Of a DNA stretch of 23,812 bases, positions 1 through 7,480 are shown piece after piece. This DNA comes from DASSKW01 sp035690065 (GTDB lineage Bacteria; Pseudomonadota; Gammaproteobacteria; Natronospirales; REEB76): the NCBI GenBank assembly GCA_035690065.1, contig DASSKW010000125.1:1-23812 (forward strand), given 5' to 3'. The translations under genes and the position numbers were made by a program. Position 1 is the first letter of the stretch, and the number at the start of each line of letters is the position of its first letter. The notes beneath the pieces are model-generated. The model ran no database searches and was not told the origin of the DNA. It was given only the letters and a program-made list of their open reading frames with translations.

Positions 1-1602
1 ATGATGTGCTCCCGGTTTCTGAAACCGGCCGGCAACGTCGGCAAACTGGAACATTATCTGGACCACCAGTTCGAGCGGCTCAAGGCACGCTATCAGAGTA
101 CCTTGCATCACGTTCTCAACTGGCGGCCGATCACCGTGACCGTCGCGGTCGTGGTGATGCTCAACTGTTTCGCCTTCTACATGCTGTCGCAGAAGGAATT
201 GGCGCCGCTCGAAGACCAGGGCTTCGTGTTCGTCACGACTACCGGACCGTTGGATGCGACGCATGCCTACATGAACAAGTTTGGCAAACAGGTCGCAGAC
301 ATCTTCAAGACCATCCCGGAAGCGGATGCCTACGCGCTCATTAATGGTGCGGGTGGCGTCAACAACCTGATCGCATTCCTGGTGCTCAAACCCTGGAGCG
401 ACCGGGATCGCAGCCAGATGGCCATCAGCCAGGAAGTGCAGGGCAAACTGAATCAGATCGCCGGATTACGCGGTTTCGCGGTCAATTTCCCTTCCCTGCC
501 CGGCGCCAGCGGCCTGCCGGTGCAATTTGTGGTGAGTTCGACTGAGCCCTACGAGAAAATCTATGCGATGCAGGAAAAACTCATGGACGTCGCTCGCAAG
601 AGCGGCATGTTCTACTACGTGGACAGTGACCTGAAATACGATAATCCTCAGCTCAGTATCAACATCGATCGTAACAAGGCGCAGCAACTCGGTATCTCGA
701 TGCAGAGTCTGGGCGGATCGCTGAGCACGTTTTTGGGCGGCGGTTATCTGAATTTCTTCAACTTGCAGGGTTACAGCTACCAGGTAATCCCACAGGTCGC
801 GGACAAGTTCCGGCGCAACAGCGATCAACTGATGAACTATCATATCCGCACCGGCAACGGCGCCATGATCCCACTGTCCACCGTCGCAAAACTGGATTTC
901 AGTGTGCAGCCGGATCAATTGAACCAGTTCCAGCAGTTGAACTCCGCCACCATCCAGGCAATACCGGGCGCTGGTGTATCGCTCGGCAAGGCACTGGAAT
1001 ATTTCAAGTCCCAGGCGCAACAGATATTCCCCAAGGGGTTCTATATCAACTACGCCGGTGAATCGCGTCAGTACATCCAGGGCGGCAACGCACTGTTACT
1101 CGCATTGTTCTTCGCCATCATCATCATCTTCCTGGTGCTGGCGGCGCAGTTCGAGAGCTGGCGTGATCCGCTCGTGATCATGGTGAGTGTGCCACTGGCA
1201 TTCTGCGGCGCGCTGATACCGATCTTCCTCGGTGCAGCGACGATCAACATCTACACCCAGGTCGGATTGCTGACCCTGATCGGCCTGATCAGCAAACACG
1301 GCATCCTGATGGTGGATTTCGCCAACAAATGGCAGATCGAGAGCGGCTGCACGAAACGCGAAGCGATTGAACACGCGGCCGCGGTGCGTTTACGACCGAT
1401 CCTGATGACGACTGCCGCCATCGTGTTGGGTGTGGTGCCATTGTTGCTCGCCGCCGGTGCTGGCGCAGTCAGCCGTTTCGATATCGGTCTGGTGGTGGCC
1501 TGCGGCATGACCATGGGAACATTTTTCACGCTGTTCGTGGTTCCGACCATGTACACCTACTTTGCCAGGGAGCATCATCCGGATACCGAACAGTCGGCCT
1601 GA
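1..1602 (+). CDS. RND multidrug efflux permease, HAE1 family (C-terminal half, 5' end outside window)
   Basis: Inner-membrane pump of a tripartite RND system, exporting hydrophobic compounds by proton antiport. The visible 533 residues correspond to the second half of a protein of about 1,020-1,050 residues. They begin in a segment like the 'LTPMMCS' stretch near TM6, followed by TM7 (residues about 45-64), the second porter region, and TM8-TM12 from about residue 363. The AQFESWRDP motif and the TM10 signature IGLISKHGILMVDF are present, the latter with the proton-relay Lys (AcrB K940 equivalent). RLRPILMTT follows at the start of TM11. The two ATG codons at the window edge are internal, not a start. 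It appears to be the last gene of its operon, since a new promoter begins 34 bp after the stop. The substrate cannot be told from sequence. Confidence 0.93.
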   Translation: MMCSRFLKPAGNVGKLEHYLDHQFERLKARYQSTLHHVLNWRPITVTVAVVVMLNCFAFYMLSQKELAPLEDQGFVFVTTTGPLDATHAYMNKFGKQVADIFKTIPEADAYALINGAGGVNNLIAFLVLKPWSDRDRSQMAISQEVQGKLNQIAGLRGFAVNFPSLPGASGLPVQFVVSSTEPYEKIYAMQEKLMDVARKSGMFYYVDSDLKYDNPQLSINIDRNKAQQLGISMQSLGGSLSTFLGGGYLNFFNLQGYSYQVIPQVADKFRRNSDQLMNYHIRTGNGAMIPLSTVAKLDFSVQPDQLNQFQQLNSATIQAIPGAGVSLGKALEYFKSQAQQIFPKGFYINYAGESRQYIQGGNALLLALFFAIIIIFLVLAAQFESWRDPLVIMVSVPLAFCGALIPIFLGAATINIYTQVGLLTLIGLISKHGILMVDFANKWQIESGCTKREAIEHAAAVRLRPILMTTAAIVLGVVPLLLAAGAGAVSRFDIGLVVACGMTMGTFFTLFVVPTMYTYFAREHHPDTEQSA

Positions 1603-1627
1603 ACCTCGTGCGTTATGTAACTGGACT

Positions 1628-1672
1628 CGGCGCGCTTTACAAATCTCTCATAACAGGATATAAAGCGCGCCG
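1628..1672. repeat. 12-bp perfect inverted repeat enclosing a promoter
   Basis: CGGCGCGCTTTA at 1628-1639 is the exact reverse complement of TAAAGCGCGCCG at 1661-1672, with a 21-nt spacer. The left arm contains most of the -35 hexamer and the right arm most of the -10 hexamer of the adjoining promoter. There is no T-tract, so it is unlikely to be a terminator for the RND gene just upstream. It could be an operator for a dimeric regulator or a constraint on promoter structure; which of these is not visible. Confidence 0.8.
1636..1664 (+). promoter_or_regulatory. Sigma-70 type promoter for the 70-residue protein gene
   Basis: TTTACA (1636-1641), a spacer of exactly 17 bp, then TATAAA (1659-1664): one mismatch to consensus in each hexamer. 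Transcription would start near 1671, giving a leader of about 33 nt before the ATG at 1704. This implies strong expression of the small gene, independent of the RND operon. Confidence 0.75.
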
Positions 1673-1703
1673 CATTTCGCCATTGTGGAGGTTGAGGAAA
1701 TCC

Positions 1704-1916
1704 ATGAGTAGTTCCAAATCAGCCGGCATTGACGAACTGATCCGCAACAGCTTCGACCAGGACAACGAGGACTACGTGCCTTCGGCGCCGGGCAGAAAAC
1801 CGGCAGAGCCCAAAGTTGTGGTGAAGAATCGCAATACCCAGGCCTGGCGCAAACTGGAAGATCACCTTGACGACAAGCGCCTGCGCCACAAACTCAAGGA
1901 ATGGTACGAAGATTGA
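1704..1916 (+). CDS. Small charged protein, 70 aa, possibly PA3496-like
   Basis: A 70-residue highly charged protein with no signal peptide or membrane segment. The first half is acidic and probably disordered, with a D/E-rich stretch and a Pro/Lys-rich linker. The last 25 residues (RKLEDHLDDKRLRHKLKEWYED) are predicted helical, and resemble by memory the tail of PA3496-type small gammaproteobacterial proteins; this family call is tentative. The open frame extends back to 1608, but the ATG at 1704 is chosen because GAGG sits seven bases before it and the promoter starts transcription near 1671. A dedicated promoter and terminator make it a monocistronic unit. Function unknown. Confidence 0.75.
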   Translation: MSSSKSAGIDELIRNSFDQDNEDYVPSAPGRKPAEPKVVVKNRNTQAWRKLEDHLDDKRLRHKLKEWYED

Positions 1917-1963
1917 TCGGCTTTGAACCGAAAGCGCTGTCGGTGACGATCGCATGACACCCC

Positions 1964-1992
1964 GACCCGGACTCTGTCCGGGTCATTTTTTT
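1964..1992 (+). terminator. Rho-independent terminator after the 70-aa gene
   Basis: GACCCGGA (1964-1971), 5-nt loop, TCCGGGTC (1977-1984), then A and seven T. It ends on the last base of the convergent hrpB stop codon. On the minus strand no T-run follows the hairpin, so it serves mainly the plus-strand gene. Confidence 0.88.
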
Positions 1993-4469
1993 CAGGTTCG
2001 GGTACGCCGTACACCGCGCACCGGCTCCGCCTGTAGCGGATCCTCGGGCCAATAGTGTTTCGGATAGCGGCCACGCAAGTCTTTCCTGACATCCTGATAG
2101 CTGCTGCGCCAGAATCCCGCCAGATCGCGCGTCACCTGTACCGGGCGGCGTGCCGGTGACAGGAGATGCAGCAGTAGCGGAATACGCCCGTGCAGGATGG
2201 CAGGCGTCTCCGCCAGCCCGAACATCTCCTGCAACCGCACCGCCAGTACCGGCACATCGCCACCGGTATAATCGATCGCTATCCGCGAGCCGGTGGGGAC
2301 CGTGATATGAGTCGGTACCAGTTCATCGAGTTGCCGCTGCCGGGAGTAATCCAACAGACCGTGTAACGCTTGCTGCAAAGGAACGTCCGCAAGGTGACTG
2401 AAACGTGATTTGCCATGCAGATACGGTAACAGCCAGTCTTCGAGGCTCGCCAGCAACGCGCTATCGTCGACTGCGGGCCAGGTCGCATCGTCTTCGCGCC
2501 GCAGCAATGCAACCCGCGCCTGCCACTCGCGCAGCGCAGGCGTCCAGGGTAGCGCCTCAGCTCCGCGCCGACGGATCGCGTCCAGCAACAACCCGGTCAC
2601 GCGCGTCGCATCGGGTGACTCCAGCGGGCGCCGTTCCAGCACGAGCTCACCCAGGCGGGTCTCCGATACTGCGTCGATCGCCTGCCTGGTATGGTCCCAG
2701 GCAACGATCTCCCGGGTTTCGATCTGTGCTGCAAATGTCGTGCGCAGTTCGGCTGCATCCAGTTCCGAAGCAAGGAATATCCGCGCTTCGCGTGCCTCGC
2801 CATCCAGCTCCGCTACCGCGAGCCACGCCGAAGCACCGAGTGGATCGGCTGCCGCGAGGGTCGCGCCGCGTCCGTTGCTCAACAGATAACGTGGTGCGAC
2901 ACCGGGGCGGCGCTGCGCGATCCGGTCCGGGTACGCCAGTGCCAGCAAAATCCCGGCCTGCTGTATGGAACCTGTACCCTGCGGCCCGATGCCGGCCTGG
3001 CGTGCGATGTCCTGGGCAATCGCACGCATCCGTCGCAGCGCTGGATTCTTTTCACGTTCACTCGAAGCCGTGTTCAGAAGTCTGAGCCGCAAACCGATAT
3101 CCGCCGAGTTTCCATGGCTGCTCAGGATGTCGCGCTCGCTCACCAGCGCTGCGATCAGACAGGCCAGCCAGCCCTGGCTACGTTCCGCACCTCGGACCAC
3201 CATGTGCGAGAGACGCGGGTGCAGCGGTAATCCCGACAACTTGCGTCCATGCTGTGTGATACGTCCTTCTCCATCCAGGGCTTCGAGACGCTGCAGCAAC
3301 TCACGCGCCTGGGACAAGGCGGCAGCCGGTGGTACGTCGAGCCATGCCAGACTGGAGACATCCTGGGTGCCCCATTGCGCCAGTTCCAACACCAGGGGGG
3401 CAAGGTCCGCCTGCAGTATCTCGGGCGCGCTCTGCGCTTCCAGACGCTCGCCCTCGCCCCATAACCGATAACAGACGCCTGCCTCCAGACGCCCCGCACG
3501 TCCACGACGCTGGTCAGCCGAGGCGCGTGACACCCGCACCGTGACCAGTCGGGTCATGCCACTGACTGGATCGAAACGCGGTACCCGCGACCAGCCGCTG
3601 TCAATCACCACTCGTACACCTTCGATAGTCAGGCTGGTCTCGGCGATGGCGGTCGCCAGCACCAGTTTGCGCTGCCCGGTTTCCGGCTTGCGGATCGCCG
3701 CATCCTGATCGGCTTGGGACAGATCGCCATACAGCGGCATCAGTTCCACGTCGTCTGGCAGATGACCTGCCAACAGCGCAGCGAGCCGACGGATCTCGCC
3801 GCCACCTGGTAAAAACACCAACACACTGCCGGTTCCCTGCCGCAACGCTTGCTGTATGGCTTGAGCGACGACCGGTTCCATACGCGAAGCCGGTGCCGGC
3901 GCCACATACTGGGTCGTGACCGGGAAGCTTCGGCCTTCACAACGCAGTTGCGGCGCATCCTCCAGCAAGCTTGCAACCGACTGTCCAGCGAGCGTGGCTG
4001 ACATCACCAGCAATCGCAGATCGGGGCGCAGCGCCTGACGCGCTTCCAGGCACAATGCCAATGCCAGATCGGCATTCAGGCTGCGCTCATGGAACTCATC
4101 GAAGATCACCCCGCCATAACCGGAGAGTGCAGGATCGGCCTGCAGCAACCGCGTCAGTACCCCCTCGGTCACCACTTCGATCCGGGTGCGTGGCCCGCAG
4201 CGGCTATCCATCCGTACCCTGTAACCTACGGTCTCACCGGGCTGCTCACCCAGCAAGCGAGCCATCTGCGTGGCCGCGGCGCGCGCCGCCAGCCGGCGCG
4301 GTTCCAGCATCACCAGCTTGCGGCCAGCGAGCCAGTCGGCACCCAGCAGCGCCAGGGGTACCCGGGTGGTCTTGCCGGCACCGGGCGGCGCCTCGACCAC
4401 GGCACAACCCCGCTCTACCAGCGCAGTCCGGATTTCCGGTAACAGGGAATCTATAGGAAGCTGATCCAT
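1992..4469 (-). CDS. hrpB: ATP-dependent helicase HrpB (DEAH-box)
   Basis: DEAH-type superfamily 2 RNA helicase-like ATPase, cytoplasmic; the biological role of HrpB is poorly defined even in E. coli. Numbering from the upstream ATG, the motifs are: Walker A GAGKTT (41-46), DEFH (135-138), SAT (168-170), and motif VI QRRGRAGR (331-338). A helicase-associated region and the HrpB-specific C-terminal domain follow, ending in a segment rich in PVQVTRDLAGFW and YPKHYWPEDP, typical of the family. Two ATGs are possible, 4502 and 4469, neither with a good ribosome site. I chose 4469 because MDQLPIDSLLPEI lines up with the E. coli N-terminus as I recall it (MSSLPVAAVLPEL). The resulting 825 residues fit the family length of about 810-840. 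It is divergent from the tRNA-Val gene. Confidence 0.95.
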   Translation of the reverse strand: MDQLPIDSLLPEIRTALVERGCAVVEAPPGAGKTTRVPLALLGADWLAGRKLVMLEPRRLAARAAATQMARLLGEQPGETVGYRVRMDSRCGPRTRIEVVTEGVLTRLLQADPALSGYGGVIFDEFHERSLNADLALALCLEARQALRPDLRLLVMSATLAGQSVASLLEDAPQLRCEGRSFPVTTQYVAPAPASRMEPVVAQAIQQALRQGTGSVLVFLPGGGEIRRLAALLAGHLPDDVELMPLYGDLSQADQDAAIRKPETGQRKLVLATAIAETSLTIEGVRVVIDSGWSRVPRFDPVSGMTRLVTVRVSRASADQRRGRAGRLEAGVCYRLWGEGERLEAQSAPEILQADLAPLVLELAQWGTQDVSSLAWLDVPPAAALSQARELLQRLEALDGEGRITQHGRKLSGLPLHPRLSHMVVRGAERSQGWLACLIAALVSERDILSSHGNSADIGLRLRLLNTASSEREKNPALRRMRAIAQDIARQAGIGPQGTGSIQQAGILLALAYPDRIAQRRPGVAPRYLLSNGRGATLAAADPLGASAWLAVAELDGEAREARIFLASELDAAELRTTFAAQIETREIVAWDHTRQAIDAVSETRLGELVLERRPLESPDATRVTGLLLDAIRRRGAEALPWTPALREWQARVALLRREDDATWPAVDDSALLASLEDWLLPYLHGKSRFSHLADVPLQQALHGLLDYSRQRQLDELVPTHITVPTGSRIAIDYTGGDVPVLAVRLQEMFGLAETPAILHGRIPLLLHLLSPARRPVQVTRDLAGFWRSSYQDVRKDLRGRYPKHYWPEDPLQAEPVRGVRRTRT

Positions 4470-4502
4470 CGGCAGTATTTTACGGGCAATGAGCCCCGTC
4501 AT

Positions 4503-4531
4503 TTGACCGGATGCGACGTGGTCCGTAAAAT
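4503..4531 (+). promoter_or_regulatory. Promoter of tRNA-Val
   Basis: TTGACC (4503-4508), 17-bp spacer, TAAAAT (4526-4531), each hexamer one mismatch from consensus, followed by a GC-rich stretch before the expected start near 4538. A GC-rich discriminator is typical of stable-RNA promoters under stringent control; that part is inference. The -35 directly abuts the upstream candidate ATG of hrpB. Confidence 0.75.
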
Positions 4532-4546
4532 CTGCGCTCCCTCAGG

Positions 4547-4621
4547 GGGCGATTAGCTCAGCGGGAGAGCACTGCCTTCACACGGCAGGGGTCACTGGTT
4601 CAATCCCAGTATCGCCCACCA
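4547..4621 (+). tRNA. tRNA-Val (anticodon CAC)
   Basis: A complete 75-nt cloverleaf. Acceptor stem GGGCGAT (4547-4553) pairs with ATCGCCC (4611-4617); D arm GCTC/GAGC; anticodon stem CTGCC/GGCAG around the loop TTCACAC, giving anticodon CAC, which reads valine GUG codons; short variable region; T arm ACTGG/CCAGT with loop TTCAATC. The discriminator is A and the CCA end is encoded. It is monocistronic, with its own promoter and terminator. No integrase or repeated 3' end nearby suggests that it has been an attachment site. Confidence 0.97.
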
Positions 4622-4630
4622 ATGAAAACA

Positions 4631-4659
4631 AAAGCCGTGGCCCTGCCACGGCTTTTTTT
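4631..4659 (+). terminator. Terminator of tRNA-Val, probably bidirectional
   Basis: AAGCCGTGG (4632-4640), loop CCCTG, CCACGGC (4646-4652), then seven T. On the opposite strand the hairpin is followed by TTTTGTTTT, so it can also end the pstB transcript that arrives from the right. Confidence 0.88.
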
Positions 4660-4687
4660 GTCCTGCTGCAAAGTATTCAGTTTCAGT

Positions 4688-5500
4688 TCAACCATAACGA
4701 CCGGTGATGTAGTCTTCGGTCTGCTTCCTGGCAGGGTTGGTAAACAGGGTACTGGTATCGGCATATTCGACCAGATTGCCGAGATACATGAACGCGGTGT
4801 AATCCGAGACGCGCGCTGCCTGCTGCATGTTGTGGGTGACGATCACGATGGTGTAATCCTTTTTTAATTCGGCGATCAGTTCCTCGATCTTCAGCGTCGA
4901 GATCGGATCAAGTGCGGAGGCGGGCTCATCCAGCAGCATGACTTCAGGCTTGACTGCGATCGCGCGTGCGATACACAAGCGCTGTTGCTGCCCGCCGGAC
5001 AGGCGCGTGCCACTCTGATGCAGCTTGTCCTTGACCTCATCCCATAATGCTGCCTTGCGCAAGGCCCATTCGACACGATCATCCATCGCCACACGCGACA
5101 ACCGATCATACAGCCGCACGCCGAATGCGATGTTGTTATAGACCGACATCGGGAACGGCGTGGGTTTCTGGAACACCATCCCGATCCGGGCTCGTAACAG
5201 ATTCGAGTCCTGGTCGCGGCTCAGGATGTTTTCACCGTCGAGATGGATCTCGCCGCTGGCACGCTGTTCCGGGTAGAGCTCATAGATGCGATTGAGAGTA
5301 CGCAGCAACGTGGATTTGCCACAACCAGAGGGTCCGATGAACGCTGTTACCTGACGGTCCGCGATGTCCATGTTGATGTCGTGCAGCGCATGGAAACGGC
5401 CATAGTGGAAATTCAGGTTTTTGATGGACAGTTTCGGATCAGTTACGACCTGATTGGCGTGCCTCGACAAGGTGCCCGATGCAATCTCCAGTTTACTCAT
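4688..5500 (-). CDS. pstB: Phosphate ABC transporter ATP-binding protein PstB
   Basis: Cytoplasmic ATPase that powers high-affinity phosphate import through PstA-PstC. The 270 residues contain Walker A GPSGCGKST (56-64), the Q-loop MVFQKPTPFPMSVYNNIAFG typical of PstB (from 108), the ABC signature LSGGQQQR (167-174), Walker B VMLLDEP (188-193), and the switch His in VIVTHNMQQAARVSD. The C-terminal TEDYITGRYG is the usual PstB ending. It starts at an ATG three bases downstream of the pstA stop, so is probably translationally coupled; no clear ribosome site is seen. Last gene of a pstC-pstA-pstB operon; phoU does not follow as it does in E. coli. Confidence 0.97.
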   Translation of the reverse strand: MSKLEIASGTLSRHANQVVTDPKLSIKNLNFHYGRFHALHDINMDIADRQVTAFIGPSGCGKSTLLRTLNRIYELYPEQRASGEIHLDGENILSRDQDSNLLRARIGMVFQKPTPFPMSVYNNIAFGVRLYDRLSRVAMDDRVEWALRKAALWDEVKDKLHQSGTRLSGGQQQRLCIARAIAVKPEVMLLDEPASALDPISTLKIEELIAELKKDYTIVIVTHNMQQAARVSDYTAFMYLGNLVEYADTSTLFTNPARKQTEDYITGRYG

Positions 5501-5503
5501 ATA

Positions 5504-6355
5504 TCACTTCGTGGATGAGTTGGCGCTGATCACGCTACGCGCGATGATATTCAGGATCAGGATCGCCAACGTGATCAGTAATGCTGCGGCCCAGGCCAGA
5601 TGTTGCCAGTTGGCGTAGGGACTCATGGCAAACTGGAAGATCATCACCGGCAGATTGGCCATCGGCCGCCCCATGTCGGTACTCCAGAACTGGTTGCTGA
5701 GTGCGGTGAACAACAACGGTGCAGTCTCACCACTGATGCGGGCGACACCCAGCAGCAGGCCTGTAAGGATGCCGCCCAGCGAGGCTCGATACACGACTGA
5801 CACGACTACCTTCCACTGTGGCGCACCCAGCGCTGCAGCTGCCTCACGCATCTGGTCCGGCACCAGTTTCAACATGTCTTCGGTGGTCCGTAACACGACC
5901 GGCAACATGATGACTGCGAGCGATAATCCACCGGCCCAACCGGAAAAGTGCCCGAGTGGTACTACCACCACGGCATAGATGAACACGCCGATGACGATGG
6001 ATGGCGCACTCAACAGGATATCGTTGAGAAAACGGATCACTGCGGCGATTCTGGAATACCGCCCAAACTCGGCAAGCCAGGTCGCCGCCAGAATACCGAT
6101 TGGAGTCCCCACTACGACGCCAACCAGGGTCAGCAACAACGATCCGACCAGCGCATTGGCAATGCCGCCCGCGCTGACTGGCGGTGGCGTATTCTGGACG
6201 AACAGATCAACGTTGATATAACGCAATCCGCGACTGACCAGGGTCCATAACAGCCAAGCCAGCCAGAACAATCCGAATATCGTGGTTAATACTGACACAC
6301 CGAGATTGAAGGTATTGAGAACCCGGCGCCGCAGATAGAGGTTCATGCCCACCAT
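5504..6355 (-). CDS. pstA: Phosphate ABC transporter permease PstA
   Basis: Inner-membrane subunit of the phosphate importer, paired with PstC. The protein has 283 residues with six hydrophobic segments, the first at about 18-40, and the ABC-importer cytoplasmic EAA loop EAAAALGAPQWK (171-182), which contacts PstB. Its ATG overlaps the pstC stop by one base (TGATG). GGAG lies ten bases ahead, and a second in-frame ATG (residue 4) is the only near alternative. Length matches the family (about 280-300). Confidence 0.96.
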   Translation of the reverse strand: MVGMNLYLRRRVLNTFNLGVSVLTTIFGLFWLAWLLWTLVSRGLRYINVDLFVQNTPPPVSAGGIANALVGSLLLTLVGVVVGTPIGILAATWLAEFGRYSRIAAVIRFLNDILLSAPSIVIGVFIYAVVVVPLGHFSGWAGGLSLAVIMLPVVLRTTEDMLKLVPDQMREAAAALGAPQWKVVVSVVYRASLGGILTGLLLGVARISGETAPLLFTALSNQFWSTDMGRPMANLPVMIFQFAMSPYANWQHLAWAAALLITLAILILNIIARSVISANSSTK

Positions 6356-7362
6356 CAGCTACGCGCTCCTTCCTGCGATGCGAGCTTCAGCAGCAGCAAT
6401 TTTGCAATCGCCAGCACCACGAATGTGATCAGGAACAGGATCAGGCCCAGGGCAATCAGCGATGCGGTATAAGTCGGCGTCACGGCCTCCGAGAATTCGT
6501 TGGCCAGGGTCGAAGAGATGGTGTTGCCGGGCATGAACAGTGAAGCGCTTATATCATGCGTATTGCCGATGACGAAGGTCACCGCCATGGTCTCGCCTAG
6601 CGCGCGTCCCAGACCCAGCATGATGCCCCCCACTACACCAACCCGCGTATACGGCAACACCACGTTCCAGACCACTTCCCAGGTCGTGCAGCCTACGCCA
6701 TAGGCGGATTCCTTGAGCAGCGGCGGCACCAGTTCAAATACATCGCGCATCACCGACGTGATGAACGGGATCACCATGATCGCAAGGATCAAACCCGCGG
6801 TGAACATGCCGATGCCCATGGGCGGCCCGCTGAACAACGCTCCCACCCAGGGCCAGTCGCCGAGATGCGCCGTCATCCACGGCTGTGCGTATTGGGCAAA
6901 CAGCGGCGCGAACACGAACAAGCCCCACATGCCATAGATGATGCTCGGGATTGCCGCCAGCAATTCTATTGCAGTCCCCACCGGGCGCCTCAGCCAGGTC
7001 GGCGCCAGTTCGGTGATGAACAATGCGATACCAAAACTCACCGGTACTGCGATCACTATCGCGATCAGCGAGGTCACGACCGTTCCATAGATGGAACTCA
7101 GTGCGGAAAATTGATTGCCGACCGGATCCCAGGCCGTACCTTCGAAGAAGTGCCAACCGAACTGGCGCAAGGCCGGCCAGGCTTCGATCAGCAGTACCAG
7201 CAGTATCCCCAACACCAGCGCCAGCACCAGGTAAGCCGCCAGCCGGGTGATACCACGGAACAGCATGTCGGCCAATACGCCACGGTGATGTTGGCCGCGC
7301 GTCAGGGTCCTGTCGGTTGCCGATTCCACACTAGCCGCCTTGATGGTGTCAGCGAAGCGCAC
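6355..7362 (-). CDS. pstC: Phosphate ABC transporter permease PstC
   Basis: Inner-membrane partner of PstA in high-affinity phosphate uptake. The 335 residues begin with a hydrophilic stretch of about 35, then TM1 (about 41-60), a periplasmic loop (GWHFFEGTAWDPVGNQFSAL) characteristic of PstC, and five more membrane segments. The EAA-type loop LKESAYGVGCTTWEV is at about 216-230, with the RALGETMAV motif after it. The start is GTG: either 7362 (AGG only three bases upstream) or 7329 (AAGG with a better distance). No ATG is suitable, as the first would cut close to TM1. It is the first gene behind a Pho box, so PhoB activation under phosphate starvation is expected. The substrate-binding gene pstS is not upstream; an RND gene is. 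Confidence 0.95.
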   Translation of the reverse strand: MRFADTIKAASVESATDRTLTRGQHHRGVLADMLFRGITRLAAYLVLALVLGILLVLLIEAWPALRQFGWHFFEGTAWDPVGNQFSALSSIYGTVVTSLIAIVIAVPVSFGIALFITELAPTWLRRPVGTAIELLAAIPSIIYGMWGLFVFAPLFAQYAQPWMTAHLGDWPWVGALFSGPPMGIGMFTAGLILAIMVIPFITSVMRDVFELVPPLLKESAYGVGCTTWEVVWNVVLPYTRVGVVGGIMLGLGRALGETMAVTFVIGNTHDISASLFMPGNTISSTLANEFSEAVTPTYTASLIALGLILFLITFVVLAIAKLLLLKLASQEGARS

Positions 7363-7370
7363 TTGCCTGA

Positions 7371-7450
7371 TCCGATCCGGAGCAGCGTGCGTACTGGTAT
7401 GGACAAGTCTAGGCGGAGTATGTGACAGAAATATGACAACCCGGATCGGA
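7371..7450. repeat. 10-bp inverted repeat flanking the pst promoter
   Basis: TCCGATCCGG (7371-7380) and CCGGATCGGA (7441-7450) are exact reverse complements separated by 60 bp. The Pho box, -10 and predicted start of the pst operon all lie between them. The pstC-proximal arm lies just before the GTG start. Role unknown. Confidence 0.6.
7406..7439 (-). promoter_or_regulatory. Pho box and -10 element of the pst operon
   Basis: On the minus strand, TTGTCAT-ATTT-CTGTCAC (7439-7422) matches the PhoB-binding pattern of two CTGTCAT-like 7-mers spaced by 4 bp, differing from the usual consensus at only a few positions. Ten bases further is TAGACT (7411-7406), a -10-like hexamer at the spacing seen in PhoB-activated promoters, where the Pho box replaces the -35. 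Transcription would start near 7399, about 37 nt before the first GTG of pstC. Confidence 0.85.
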
Positions 7451-7480
7451 CATCGTTACCGTCCTGGCAACTCCAAGAAA

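Noticed and set aside
1628..1672. The dyad as a terminator of the RND gene
   Set aside because: No T-run follows it, the loop is 21 nt, and the hexamers of a promoter lie in it.
1608..1703. Upstream extension of the 70-aa protein gene to 1608
   Set aside because: It would place the start ahead of the promoter and its predicted transcript start; ATG 1704 has a proper ribosome site.
2405..4464. Several plus-strand open frames of 100-226 codons opposite hrpB
   Set aside because: All lie wholly within hrpB, overlap one another, and have low-complexity Arg/Ser/Pro composition with no motifs.
4547..4621. tRNA-Val as an attachment site for an integrated element
   Set aside because: No integrase, no repeated tRNA 3' end, and core genes (pst, hrpB) on both sides.
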